Source of the DNA: Selaginella tamariscina
Taxonomy: Eukaryota; Streptophyta; Lycopodiopsida; Selaginellales; Selaginellaceae
DNA: 64,000 bases
Reading direction: 5' to 3'
NCBI GenBank assembly: GCA_003024785.1
Contig: PUQB01000009.1
Span: 525,001 to 589,000 of the forward strand
Shown here: piece by piece, positions 49,732 through 62,223 of the stretch
Position numbering within the stretch: position 1 is the first letter of the stretch
Layout: every line of letters begins with the position of its first letter
The notes under the pieces: generated by a model
What the model saw: the letters and a program-made list of their open reading frames with translations, nothing else
What the model was told of the DNA's origin: nothing
The model's database searches: none
Position numbers and translations under genes: made by a program

Positions 49732-52028
49732 TTATGAATGTTGAGTGTAATCAATGGTGTTGGGATCAACACCATCTTTGATAAATTCCCACAAAGGGCT
49801 CATATCCCGCAGCCTGTTAACCTCTTTAACTACAAACTCCACAGCTTTATCAATCTCCTCCTCTGTGGTAAACCTCCCAATCCCAAACCTTAACAAATAT
49901 ACACATCAATATAATCATACACATACTCGTGTGTGTGGTTTTAACAAGACCTTATGGATTACACACACGCACTCGCACACACACACACACACCTTATTGA
50001 AGTATGTGCCAAGTCAGCCTTTACTGCCAACGCTCTTAACACATAACTTGGTTCTAAACTTGCACTTGTACAAGCACTCCCACTCGAAACAGCTATGTCC
50101 TTGAGTCCCATTACTAAACTCTCGCCCTGTAATCACGCAATTAATCATAATTACACGCACGCACGCACGCGCGCACACACACACACGCACGGCTTTAAAG
50201 AGATTAGCTAACCTCAACTGCAGCGAAGGAGAGGTTTAAGTTGCCAGGATAACGATGCTCTAAGCTCCCATTAACTTCAACATAATCAAGTAATCCCTTA
50301 TAAAACATAAACAGCTTTAAAAAAATGTATTGCAATCAACTTTACATATATTACTTAAATATTGAATATATTTCTATCTAAATATATATTATTAATTAAT
50401 ATAAAACATAATTACCATTATAAAGTCTCATTTGCAGGTGTTTAATATGCTGTTCATCGTATTTCATCTCATTTTGAGCAATCTCACAAGCCACTCCCAT
50501 TCCCACAACCAATGGCGTTGCAACGGTTCCGCTCCTTATGCCTCTCTCTTGTCCACCTCCGCTCATATGTGGCTCGACTCGAACCCGTGGCCTCCTCCTT
50601 ATATACAACGCCCCAACGCCTGTACATGTCCGTGTGTGTGTGTGTGTGTGTATTTGTGTGAGCATATAACTATATGGCAAAAGCATATAGAAAGTGAAAG
50701 CAACTACGTCAACTAATAACATCTCTCTCCTCTCTCTCTCTCCTCTCTCTCTCTCTCACACACACACAACACACACACACACATGCACACGCGTACACAC
50801 ACGCACACACACACACACACACCTTTGGGTCCATAAACCTTGTGCGCACTGATTGACATGAGGTCAATATTCATTTCATTCACGTCTAGTAGTATTTTAC
50901 CAGCAGCTTGTGCAGCATCAGTGTGAAAAAATACCTTATGCTTTCGGCATATCTCACCTATAATAGATAACAATTATTATTAAAGAATTAATTAAATAAT
51001 ATAGAATATAAATATACAATTAATATAGTACATAAGTATATATACAATACTTACCAATTTCTGCAATAGGTTGCAACACACCAATTTCATTATTTACAGT
51101 CATGATAGAGACTAATGCTGTTTCAGGACGTATTGCAGACTTAAGCACGTTTAAGTCAATTAATCCATCTTTCGTAACTGGAAGATAAGTAATCTCAAAA
51201 CCTTCCTACATAACAATTATAAAAGATTTAATAAATGCTTAACATTTTAATTATTATAACATTATGATAAATTATAATATATATATTAACATATTATAAT
51301 TATATACACTGTAAGCAATGTATATCAGTTAAATGAAAATTATATCACAAAATTAAATATAAATTATAAATCATGAAGAAAACGATTAAGCATTAATTAT
51401 TATTACTTGTTCTAAGTAGCGGCAGGAGTCGAGCACACATTTGTGTTCGGTTTGTGCTGTAATAGCATGCTTCTTTTGTCCTTGTAAAAATGCATAATTC
51501 CTTTAAGTGCTATATTATTTGCCTCTGTTGCACCTGATGTGAAAATTATCTCTCTTGGATCTGCCCCTGTAATATCAAATATCTATATTACATATTTTTT
51601 AAATCAATAAAAATATAAACTTCATAATATTATATAACTTAATATAATATATTAAAGTTATACATATGAACTTTTAGTTTATAGATATATTACATAGTTG
51701 TATATATATATATATGTAACCCTTACACACGCACGCGCACGCACGCACACACCTATAAGGCGAGAAACTTGAGCGCGCGCCTTTTCCACGGCTTGCTCAC
51801 CTTCCCACCCATACATGTGTGTTCTGGAATGAGGATTACCAAACTGGTGAAGATAATATGGAAGCATGGCATCGGTGACACGTGGATCCACAGGAGAGGT
51901 GGCCTGCATATCCAGGTACATAGGCCTGCCTTGAATATTCACTCCTTTCATTTTGATACCTCCCTCTTCATATATATCAATCTGTAGTTGCACATCATAT
52001 ATCTCTCTCTCCCTCTCACACACACACA

Positions 52029-52070
<42 letters not shown>

Positions 52071-52274
52071 TGTATATATGCTTATAAATACTCTCTCTCA
52101 CATACACACATGTATATATGCTCTCTCACACATGTATATATGCTTATAACTCTCCACACACACGTGTATATGCTTTATAAATAGACTTATATATGGAGCT
52201 TACTGCTTTCGCTGCTGCAGAGCTGTAGCCAGCTACACTTAGACGATTATACAGCCTTGTTCTGATTTCATCAT
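49732..52274 (-). CDS. NFS1: Mitochondrial cysteine desulfurase NFS1 (IscS type)
   Basis: Nine exons: 52274-52204, 51981-51753, 51566-51407, 51205-51055, 50957-50823, 50619-50416, 50297-50213, 50126-49993 and 49888-49732 (about 441 residues). This PLP enzyme takes sulfur from cysteine for Fe-S cluster assembly. Motifs: [61 protein letters not shown], the PLP-lysine [24 protein letters not shown], the catalytic-Cys loop [17 protein letters not shown], and the tail [20 protein letters not shown]. Exon 1 encodes an Arg-rich leader ([20 protein letters not shown]). Single-base discrepancies: exon 1 AAA at 52266-52268 (needed to link the ATG with the leader), exon 3 AAAA at 51475-51478, and an extra G at the exon 7 acceptor (~50297). 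Several donors sit within GT repeats. Confidence 0.93.
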
Positions 52275-52280
52275 ATTTTA

Positions 52281-52290
52281 AAAACCCTAA
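52281..52290 (-). promoter_or_regulatory. Telo-box upstream of NFS1
   Basis: AAAACCCTAA lies immediately upstream of the NFS1 ATG. Same motif class as at XPO2 and bL20. Confidence 0.4.
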
Positions 52291-52429
52291 TTATTTAAGA
52301 ACCCTTAAACTTGTTTATTAAATAAACGTAATAAACTCAGAAATGGAAGTTCTTCTTCTTCTTTTTTTTTTTTTTTTTCTGTACAACAAAGTTTCCTATA
52401 AAATAAAAAAGTAATAAGTATATAACTAT

Positions 52430-53716
52430 CTATCTGATATTGAGAGCCAACTCAGCACCTCCATATTGCTGCATGAGCAAACCGGAACTTCCGGCGTCCG
52501 ACTTGTAGAGAGGAGCCGATACACTCGTGGCAAGCTCCGGAATGGGAGATTTCTGCAGAGGCTGCCCGGTACTTATAACCGAGGCAATCGCTGCAGCAAG
52601 AGCGTTGGTAACCTTGGGATCCGAGGTGATAGCCGCCGTTAAAGTCTCAGTAATGAAGGCATTCTCCTGTGCCTGTTTCTTCACCGGCGGCGCTGCAAAC
52701 TGTGCCTGCGGTGGAGCTGACATGGTGGTATTCCTTGTGAGATCGAGTGTTACCGTCGGGAATGGCGTGGTAGCCGATATGGTCGGGGCACCGGCCAGTT
52801 GCTGGCCGTTGAGTTGTCCGGCCATCACCCTGAGGTCTGCTGTGCTGAATGTAGAGCCAGAGAGGAGCATGCTGGCGGCCGCTGACGTAGTGGAGGCCAT
52901 GTTGGTGGCCGAAGGCGGCAGCTGGTGGTTGTGTGTTCCCTCGTATGTGGTTATAAGCACGCTTGTGTCCTCTGCACACCTCTGCACCCGTTTACGTACC
53001 GGGCAGCCCGGCGACATTGTGCACCTGTAGTACGCACGCGGGCAAGGGTTTCCCTTTGCCATCTTCTGCCCGTATTTTCTCCATTGGCATCCATCACTCA
53101 TCTGTGTACAACACCGTCAAACACACGTACACACACACACATGCACGTACCGTGGGAGCATCACAACGTGCACGGACTGAGACTCGGACTTTATGAAGCA
53201 TGGACTCTAGCTGTTCATTCTGGTTATTGTGAAACACTAGCCTGCCTTCCTGTTGCTGCTCGTTTATTGGAGAGTTTTTATTCATTAATGGGATTGCTAT
53301 ATTCTCACTCTTGTTAGATCTGTACAATTAAGTTAGTTAACTGATGTTTATGTAATAATAATACTTACTTGAGCATGTGGCATCTGCTGTTGAATTAAAG
53401 CCATGGTTTGCACTTGGAAATTCTGATACTCAGCTCTTATCTGGTTAAGCATCAATCTCAGCCTTTCATTTTCTTCGCTCATCCTGCTCATCTCGGCATG
53501 AACTTCTACAAGCTGAACAAAACGGAGAAGATATTTAGTAAACTTCCATACACAATATGCGTGCGTGCGTGTGTGTGTCTTACTTGATTCCTCAGCTCCA
53601 CCGTGTTCTGCTTAGGAGATGCCGGTGGTGAGTAGTCTTCAACGGTGGACTTATCACTTCTGGAGTGTCCTACAAGATTACTTTCTTGCCGATGAAGAGC
53701 TTCTCAGTAACAGAAA

Positions 53717-53753
<37 letters not shown>

Positions 53754-54031
53754 GCACACACGCACCTTAATCATCTCGGTGAAGACAGCTTTCTGCCGGG
53801 GACTCTCACACTCCTGCTCGGAGAAGTCCTGTTTCAGTGCCTTGAAGAATCGAGTTTTATCATCCTTAAACTCATTGTTTTCGAAGTTTTCTAGACTGTC
53901 ATCGCTCGGACTGAGAGACAGGTCATCATACGAACCCGGTCCTTCCTTCCCACCATCCGATGTGAAACTTTCCTCATCTTCGGTGATCCTCCTTCACTCT
54001 GATCGTTCCTTCCTCTCTTTAATTCCTCCAT
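52430..54031 (-). CDS. WRKY transcription factor, group IIb (WRKY6/31/42-like)
   Basis: Exons 54031-53766, 53669-53584, 53512-53369, 53319-53151 and 53101-52430. A leucine-zipper-like coil ([20 protein letters not shown]) precedes the basic linker [12 protein letters not shown] and the WRKY domain, [20 protein letters not shown], with zinc ligands in [20 protein letters not shown] and THNHQ (CX5C...HXH). The C-terminal region has the group IIb block ([20 protein letters not shown]) and a Ser/Ala-rich tail ending AELALNIR. It binds W-boxes and in angiosperms acts in defence, senescence and phosphate responses. Exon 1 is acidic and needs a one-base correction near 53985-53995. The joins of exons 1/2 and 3/4 are also one base out. 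The WRKY domain itself is intact. Confidence 0.9.
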
Positions 54032-54761
54032 GTATATATATCTTCTAAATGCTCAAAAACTGTGTATATATATATATAGAAAGAACTTGTATATATATGC
54101 CAAGTTCTAAACGCACACGATACGCAAGTGGTGTAATGTGTATTAGGATTTGGGTATCAAAGTGATTGTATATAGTATATATATATATATGACCGCGGAC
54201 ACGGTCTTCAGTAAGAAGAGGACAACAAGAACGGCTTGGACTTCATAAAGAAAGTGTATAGGAACCTTCGGATGAGAAGTACATCGTGGAGCACGTTTTT
54301 GACCAAGTTGACTGAACAGTCAAGGGTCAACGTCGTAGTATAATATTTCCAGAAAAGGGGCGCCCGCCGGTCTTTGTTCGCCGCTGCTGTCAAAGAGATC
54401 AGTAATCCCCAAAGTCAAAGTCCTCGTCTACATACTACCAACTACACATACATATATACATTAAAGAAATTTAAATGGTTCAAATTATATATAGAGAGAG
54501 AGAGACACACACACACACATGGAAGGTGAAAAAATTTAATTATTCATTTATTAGATATTAAACAAATACTGTATTATTGATTCCAACTTTTGAATTTTTT
54601 ATATTCTTAATTTATTTATATATAGTTCAGAATTTTAATGTAATTATAATCTTTATTCCCTAGCTTTGAAACAAGTCCTATTATACTGACTTTTAAAGGT
54701 GTGGCCTTTCTTTCCTCTCTTGTAAGTATAAATAGGGAGGTATTGATAGGGTTAGGGCAAC

Positions 54762-55640
54762 ATGAGCGACTATGTTGTGACACACGGGTCTCTTAGAGGT
54801 AAGAAAATAAAGATTAAGTGGGATACTGGTACTAGGTTCGATTTGCTATCGGAGGAGCTCGTGTGTGAATTGGGGCTTGCTACAGAGCCTTATTTAAATA
54901 AAATGAGGAACATAACCTTTAAAGTAGATAGAACTTGCACAATAGAAATTCATTAGGGAAATTTAAAGAGACAAGACGGTTCTTGGTATGTGACACACGT
55001 GGTCATGATATGGTATTAGGAGACACGTGGCTACATGAGCACCGTCCAAGAATCAACTTTGCCACCCGAAACTTCACCTTCCATCACTACTCATTTCAAT
55101 ATCCGTACGGACGCGTGAGAGAGCACCATGTGTACAAGTTTAACAACCATAGTGCGTGTGCACCAACAAAGTACAAGCTTAACAACCATGTTGCAAGTGC
55201 AACAGAGTACAACCTCGTTTCATGCTGTTGTTCGAGTGGACGGATCACAGGAGCATGAACTTGTCGTGGCCATATGGGACATTGGTGCTAAATGTGATGT
55301 GGTGTCTGAAGATTTTGTGGAAAAGTTGGGCTTAACTTTTGACAGGGAACAACATACTGTCTGTCTTCGCTATTGTATAGGAAGCTTTCGGAAGAGAGGA
55401 CTTTCAACGTCGGCAAATGCTCATGGAACTGACATTTGGAATGCCTTGGCACCATCACCATTGTCCTGACATCAACTTTGAGACACGGGAAATTGATGTT
55501 TTCTGCCAATGGGAACCAACAATATTGTATCCAGTATGGTAGTGATTATCTTGATCTCGCCAAAGTGACTTTTCCATCCCCAAGGATGGTTTGCCTTCCC
55601 CAAACCAGGTGGAGTACTTTAAGCAGGCGTTCTGATTGAA
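54762..55640 (+). mobile_element. Double retropepsin-like element, copy A (broken frame)
   Basis: Behind a TATA-like GTATAAATA (54726-54734) and an ATG at 54762. Domain 1 shows the aspartic-protease motif KIKIKWDTGTRFDLLSEELV, then MVLGDTWLHEHRPRINFATR, which matches the Ty3/gypsy RVP_2 pattern (DTG...ILGxxWL...P.I(D/N)). A linker with an imperfect ~13-residue repeat (KYKLNNH-type, 55131-55215) follows. Domain 2 repeats the layout: AIWDIGAKCDVVSEDFVEKL (DTG changed to DIG), then ELTFGMPWHH and INFETRE. The frame breaks near 54945 and again in domain 2. No gag, reverse transcriptase, integrase or LTR is seen nearby. Best read as a relic or non-autonomous derivative of a retrotransposon protease. 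Confidence 0.65.
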
Positions 55641-56634
55641 CCTGTTATCTTTTATGTCTTGTTGTTCTTTGCTATTTCAATCTGTTGCTTTGGATGAAGC
55701 TTGGGGGATGGGTTGATTTTGCTATTGTTTTTTGTTGGTTCTCATGGGCAGTTTTACTTATTTTGTTTTAAAGTAATTTCAACTTGTCCCAAATCGTTAT
55801 CTTCTCTCTCTCATAAAAAGATTACACACACTCGTATGTATGTATGTGTATATATATATATATAATATATATCAAGATGTAAATTTAACCGAAAGAATTA
55901 CCATTGTAAAATGCATATTGATAACTTGTTCCTCGCTTGTTAAGGAAAGAAACCCCAGAGCGCTACTATATATTAAAAATTGAGGTATTATATGTTTTTC
56001 TGCAGTATTGAAAATCCTTAGTGTGTGTTGTAAGGTACCATGCGGCTTGCATACACACACTGTGTAATGTAGCATTACATGCATGTGTACATATGCAGTT
56101 TAAAATAGATTCATATTTTAAAACTGTCCAACAGTATGTACAATATATATACTTAAGTACATTTTAGTATAAAACCATAGAGAAATCATAATTAACAAAT
56201 ATCTGATTTTACCTCTATTGACGAACAATGGTCAATAACTAAAATGGCTATTAATCTTTGAAAGCACATTGCGTGTGTAATTCATTATAGTTAGGACATA
56301 TGCTTGGAATATGATACATCGCCGGTATCAAAGATTTTACTTTAAATTTAAGATATTACTTTAAACTTAATATTAATAAAATACTATTAAACAATATGTA
56401 TATACATGTTTAGAAATTGAATGTGAAAATATATAATATTATTGTAAGATGCGTACCATTCATATATAATTTCATCCAAATATAAACGAATTGATATGTT
56501 GTGATAGATTTATAATATATATATATTATAAAGAAATTAAAAATTATATAACTATTTTGTAATCATGCTTTTATATATATATTTATATATTATAATTATA
56601 TTTATATTTATATACACACACGCATGAGTATATA

Positions 56635-57335
56635 TTGATGCACTTTCCATGGTCAAGATACGCTTGTTAAATGTATAAAGTTGACTATCAACCAGTATGA
56701 CATACTATTTATTAAGTTAATATTATGTATACATATTTGTGACACTTAATTATGGATATAGTATATTTTAACTGCTAAAATATAGTTAGTTAAATTATTA
56801 TATTTAATTTACGCATCGAATTTAACTTATTTGTAATGTTATCAGTTCGTTTGGATATAAGTTTTTACATAAATTTTTACTACAGTGGCCAGCTCTAGTG
56901 TGTCACCGGCTCCGTATTTGACACACAGGCTGAGCACACGACAAAGCGTTCCTTTGTCGTGTGTATATTATAAAAGAAAATTAAAAATTACAATAATCTA
57001 TTTTGTAATCATGCTTATATATATAATATATAATATATATATATTATATATTATATACACACACGCATGAGTATATATTGAACTTTCCATGGTCAAGATA
57101 TGCTTGTTAAATGTATAAAGTTTGACTATCAACCAGTATGACATACTATTTATAAGTTAATATTATGTATTTAAATATGTTATAATTTACGCATCGAATT
57201 TATAACTTATTGTAATGTTATCAGTTCGTTTGGATATAAGTTTTACATAAATTTTTACTACAGTGGCAGCGCTTAGTGGTCCCTTAAGCACCGGCTCCGT
57301 ATTTGACACCAGGCTGAGCACACGACAAAGCGAAG
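56635..57335. repeat. Internal ~425 bp tandem duplication
   Basis: The stretch 56635-56945 (from CGCATGAGTATATATTGA through GGCTGAGCACACGACAAAGC) recurs at 57065-57335, with small indels and a shorter middle. A third version lies at 62285-62520. Confidence 0.75.
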
Positions 57336-57365
57336 AGCAAACGTGTTTGTGCAGTTGTCCTTTGG

Positions 57366-57599
57366 CTACTCTGAATGTTCCATAAGCCAGTTCAGTGCAC
57401 ACTGAGCAGGCAGAGGATGTCCATGTTCTTCTCCTTTCGCCATACCACTAACACAGCTAATACTCATTCCGTTCCCTCTTAGCCTGTTTTTCTGATCAAA
57501 ATTGTGTTCATAGTGGTCAGCCTCAAAGGTCTCATCCGTGTCGGAGTCGCTCTCATCGTTGCTGCTCCTATGCTTGAGTACCTCGATTCCAATATACAT
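57366..57599 (-). CDS. Short acidic ORF inside the repeat unit
   Basis: 77-codon frame with an Asp/Glu/Ser stretch (SSNDESDSDTDETFEADHYE) and end QCALNWLMEHSE. A degraded version occurs at 62575-62720. No family recognised; the duplicated context suggests it belongs to the element. It could equally be a chance frame, and an ATA start is implied. Confidence 0.25.
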   Translation of the reverse strand: MYIGIEVLKHRSSNDESDSDTDETFEADHYEHNFDQKNRLRGNGMSISCVSGMAKGEEHGHPLPAQCALNWLMEHSE

Positions 57600-58035
57600 C
57601 TCCCTCTCAACGGCTCAACAGTAGCGTTGATCCAATTCTCTATACCATACTCGGTTTATGATCCGATGTGTCATCTGATCTGACCACCAAGACGAGTCTC
57701 TAGAAAGCTGAAAGAGCAGCCAAGAGCATACCATAACATAAGGTAACTTGAGATTCTATTATATGAACACGCGCATCACACGATCGATAACCATAGCCAA
57801 ATCAATCCACTCGTCCTCGTTAAACACTATTCCATTTTTGATTTTTATATATTTGAAATACAATTTATAACTTTAAATAACTTATAACTTTGATGGAACT
57901 TATAACTTTAAAATAACTTATAACTTTGATGAGGATGAGTTGTGTAGAGGTTCAAAATGATTAGAGGAAATGAATTAGTTTTTACTAACACCTTAAATAC
58001 ATGTTTTCACGTAATTCTATATGTTGCTTGTGTGT

Positions 58036-58345
58036 TTAATTAGCTTTTGATTGGAAACACCGTAGCACGAAACTGTGCGTCTTTGCTATATATAAGAAGC
58101 TTTTTGGAAAAAAGGACTTTCATAGTCATTCAATTCCCATGGAAATTGACATTTGGATTACCTTGGCACCATCGCTATTGTCTGGAGATCAACTTTGACA
58201 CACGGCAACTGATGTTTCTGTCAATGAGAACCAACAATATTGTATCCAGTATGGCAGGGATTATTTAGATCTCGCCAAACTGACTTCTCCACCTTGTAAA
58301 GATGGTTTCTTCCCCAAACCAGGTGGGAAACGTAAAGCAGGCGTT
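58036..58345 (+). pseudogene. Double retropepsin-like element, copy B (3' fragment)
   Basis: Keeps only the end of the second domain. Nucleotides from GCACGAAACTGTGCGTCTTT to CCAAACCAGGTGGGAAACGT align with 63582-63853 of copy C. No DTG motif remains. Clearly non-functional. Confidence 0.7.
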
Positions 58346-58399
58346 CTTCTCGATTGCACCTGTTATCTTATGTCGTTAAACGTTAAACGTTGTAACCAC

Positions 58400-61300
58400 A
58401 AGAACACACGTGATCCGGTAAAGGTTTTGAACGCAACATTTGCATCTGGACCCCATTTGTTTTAGAACAACCAAACATACAAAAACCCTAGAGAAATTGA
58501 AAGAAATTTTATTTATAAACTTTTCATCCATTTAAATTAGAACATAAGCACACACTTAATCTTTTAAGCTCTCAAGGAGGTTAAAAACTCCTCAATTCAT
58601 CCACTATATTTTGCATGTCTAGGCCAATATGCTTCCAAGTTGATTTTATCCATATCAATTTTCATAAGCTGCATTCATGTAGCTTTTATATTGCCACCAA
58701 CTTCTTTGTATTCTTAAACTTCAAACAAGCTCTTTTATAAATACGAATAAGGCTTGAGTTTTCTCTACAACACAGAAACATGCACAAGTATTAAAAATAA
58801 TTAGTTGTAGGAGATCTACATTCTTTTCACCATTCCACTTTTGAAACAGGCATGCTTTTATCTCTAACGAGTTCTATACGTATATTGTCAAGTTTACGAA
58901 TTTGAAACTTCTATATTACCAAGTGAACTCTATTTGAATCTCTAAGTTATTAAAAACAATAAATTAAAAATATTGATGCATGTCTTTTTTACTTTAATAT
59001 TCTTTATATATCCAAATACAATGGATATAAACAATTGAATAGGTGCATATCAATATTTATTGGCTTCATAATAAAAAATTCTCAAATCTCATTTATGTTA
59101 TTTTTTTCAATAAAATTAAAAAGAACATTGTATAGATGGTTTTAATTATTTTTCTTAGCTATGTTATTATTAAACAGCTTTTGCAAGCTTTATTATATAC
59201 AATTCATGTATTAAAAAATGACTTTTATAATGTTGTCTTTATCAACAATCTTTAATACCTTTACTAAGTCCCATAAGAATAAACAACTCTACACATCTCA
59301 TTTAGAAATTATAATTTTTAATTTTATTAGTAACTTTTTATTATTTAGGTGTTTTATACCACTTCTTATATTAATATTACTTAATTATAAATTGTTGCAT
59401 GTTTTTAACATTTTTTTACACAACCTGATTAACAATTAAAATTTATAAACAAAACAAGTAGTAACCTTTATTAAAAAAGTAACCTAATTTAATGTATTAA
59501 TATTATTATATAAGAGATCTAAGACATGACATATATATTGTTCATGCACAATAGAAATTCAATAATTAAATACTTTTTCATCTTTACATTTGTAATGAAC
59601 TATATAACACTTTAAATTTTAATTTCTTCAATAATAATCTTTAATTCTTTTACAATCGATGTTCGTTTTTAATACTTTTTAAAAAATTAACAAATTTTTT
59701 AAGAAAAATACATTTATAATGACATAATGTTTTCAACTTTATATTTTTTCATCTAAAACTTATACGTTTTTTCATTAAAAATGTTAGACACTTTATTAAC
59801 ATAACCATGATTAACTTGTTTAATAATAAGTATAAATTTATTTTAGAATGGAGATATACAATGTTGAATCACAAGACATTTGCATAAATTTATATATGCA
59901 TGATTATGATTTAAAAAAAAATAATTTAGTATCATTTGCATTTCTTGTTTATGGGCATTTTCTTAAAATTAAATATTCATAACTACAAGCAAAGAAGTTC
60001 TAACACCAATTATAAATGTAAATATTCAGTACTAAAAGACGTTTTAAACAACACCATTTGACTTTGCACTCTAGTTTTAATATTTGTAATTGATAAAGAT
60101 TACATTCAGTTTAACTAGCTTAAATGCATAACTAAGACATTGTTATTAATTGAACATGATTATAATGGCCTATTTGAGAATGTACTAAAATAATTGGATA
60201 ATCTTTTTAAAATATAATTTTAACCTATTATTTTACCTTCACATAAATGGATGGTCTTTACTTGCACATGACTCAAATATGCCTTTAATTATTTAAAATT
60301 ACCTATAAGGATTATTAATAATGCTTGTAAGTCCACCATTACTTATCATGGCCATCAATTATATATATCCCCTTAATATGTGGGCTTTCCACAGAGATCC
60401 TTTCTCTTGCCTATGTTGTTTAATACACCTTAATTTAAATGTTAGAATGTGAGGGAATTGGAAACATGAATTTGATTTAATTACTTTTCCATTTGTATTT
60501 ATCTTTTTCTTTCTTAACTTTATAAAGTTTATATTACTTCATTTGTATATCCAGCCCTGCTAGTGGATCGTTCTTCATTACATATAAGAGTACCTATACT
60601 AGGTTTATGCATGTGAGAAAGAAGAGAGAGAGAGTACAAGTTCACACACATATATAATTAATGCATAACATATTGGAGGAAACTATAGTGAAGTTATAAA
60701 TGTAGGTTTTAAATATGCCATAAAACTAGTAAAATATAGAACATGTAGAAGTATAAATACATATTTTATATTAATTAAATATTTATTTTTATCATTGAAA
60801 TGACTTAAAACATCATTATAGATAATATATAGTTTAGAAAGCCTCCTTGACCTTTTTATAAAGTTTAAATTTAAATAGTGACTTATTCTTAAAAATTCTT
60901 TATATTTTATTTTTGCATGTTTGAATGGTTTATAAATAAAATATTATATCGTATTATATATATACATATTAAAGACAAGCTCTACAAACAAGACACTACG
61001 GCAAAACAAATTAAATAAATAACAGTATTATATTGGAGAAATTAGAAGACATTAATGACAATGGAGAATAATAATATTATTATTATTAATATCAAGTATA
61101 AATATATAAATTTTAATGTTTAAATTAATAGTGGGATTTATATTTGCATATTAAAATCCCACTAGTGATTTTAAAAATAAAACCAAATATATAAATTTAT
61201 ATTTTATAAATTTGTACTTAAAAGAAGCTACAGGTTTTGGTATTTAATATATATGTCTACTATTCACGACCAAAACCTTTTCAATTATCAAAACCAGCAT

Positions 61301-61640
61301 GGTTGGGTATATTCATTACATGAGCACAATAAAACTATTATGCTCTCTCTTGACGAGATTGAGTTTGTTTATTTAATTTATTATTTATCAGATTTAAAGA
61401 TTTTGCATATAATTAGAGGCGTCGGAGAAACATTTGTGGTATATATATAACTATGCCTGGATATGTAATATTTGGTTAACTTACCTCAGTTTTGTGATTG
61501 AGATATAAGAGTTTCAGTGTTGTAATCTTATTATTAAATGTTATATTATCTAAAGTTTTTGAATTATTAATAGGAAAACTTGAGTTTACTTATTATTATA
61601 ATCTTTTTATAATTATTATCAATAATCAAGATAATTAGAT
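58400..61640. other. 3.2 kb AT-rich desert between repeat units
   Basis: AT-rich unique sequence without credible coding potential. Frames at 59218 and 61253 are low-complexity. No terminal repeats found by eye. Confidence 0.5.
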
Positions 61641-62139
61641 ATAAGAACTCTGTGTAATATAGCATTACTACTGGTTGGCAATAGTTTAAGATAGATTCAT
61701 ATTATAAAAGTTATGTATATATACTTGTGTATACTTTTAATTCAAAATACATTATATAATATGAAAACATAGAGAAATCCTAATTAACAAATATACAAAC
61801 AATGGTCAGGTTAACTTTTATATAATTAAAATGGCGATACTAACATAAATATTTGAAAGGAATAACATAGATACGCACGCACATTGCGTGTGTGTAATTC
61901 ATTATAGTTAGAACATATGCTTGGAATATGATTCATCGTCGGTATCAAAGTTTTTACATTAAACTTAATATTAATAATATATTAACAATATGTTATATAT
62001 ATATATATTTCATAATTTGACATCCAAGATAACGAATTGATATGTTGTGATAGATTTATAGTTTTTATACATTATAAAAGAAAATTAAAGACTATTTTAT
62101 AATCATGCTTTTACATACATACATCGTCCCTCCCTCCCT

Positions 62140-62223
<84 letters not shown>

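Larger units (their letters stand above)
55980..58345 (+). repeat. Duplicated unit B (AT-rich part, minus-strand ORF, truncated protease end)
   Basis: Shared segments with 61640-64000 in the same order: TGTGTAATRTAGCATTAC, ACATATGCTTGGAATATGAT, AGATAYGCTTGTTAAATGTA, AATGTTCCATAAGCCAGTTC, and finally the protease 3' end. In unit B the first protease domain is missing. The two units are dispersed direct repeats about 5.6 kb apart. Confidence 0.7.

Noticed and set aside
3881-54031. Programmed ribosomal frameshifting as the cause of the many frame breaks
   Set aside because: Breaks are in both directions, lack a shared slippery site plus structure, and fall in unrelated genes conserved in one frame elsewhere. 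Assembly error fits better.
54680-56000. LTRs around protease copy A
   Set aside because: No matching long direct repeats with TG...CA ends were found by eye on either side, so an LTR element was not annotated.
59218-59439. Hydrophobic 73-codon frame in the AT desert
   Set aside because: Phe/Ile/Leu content follows from AT richness. No start context or homology.
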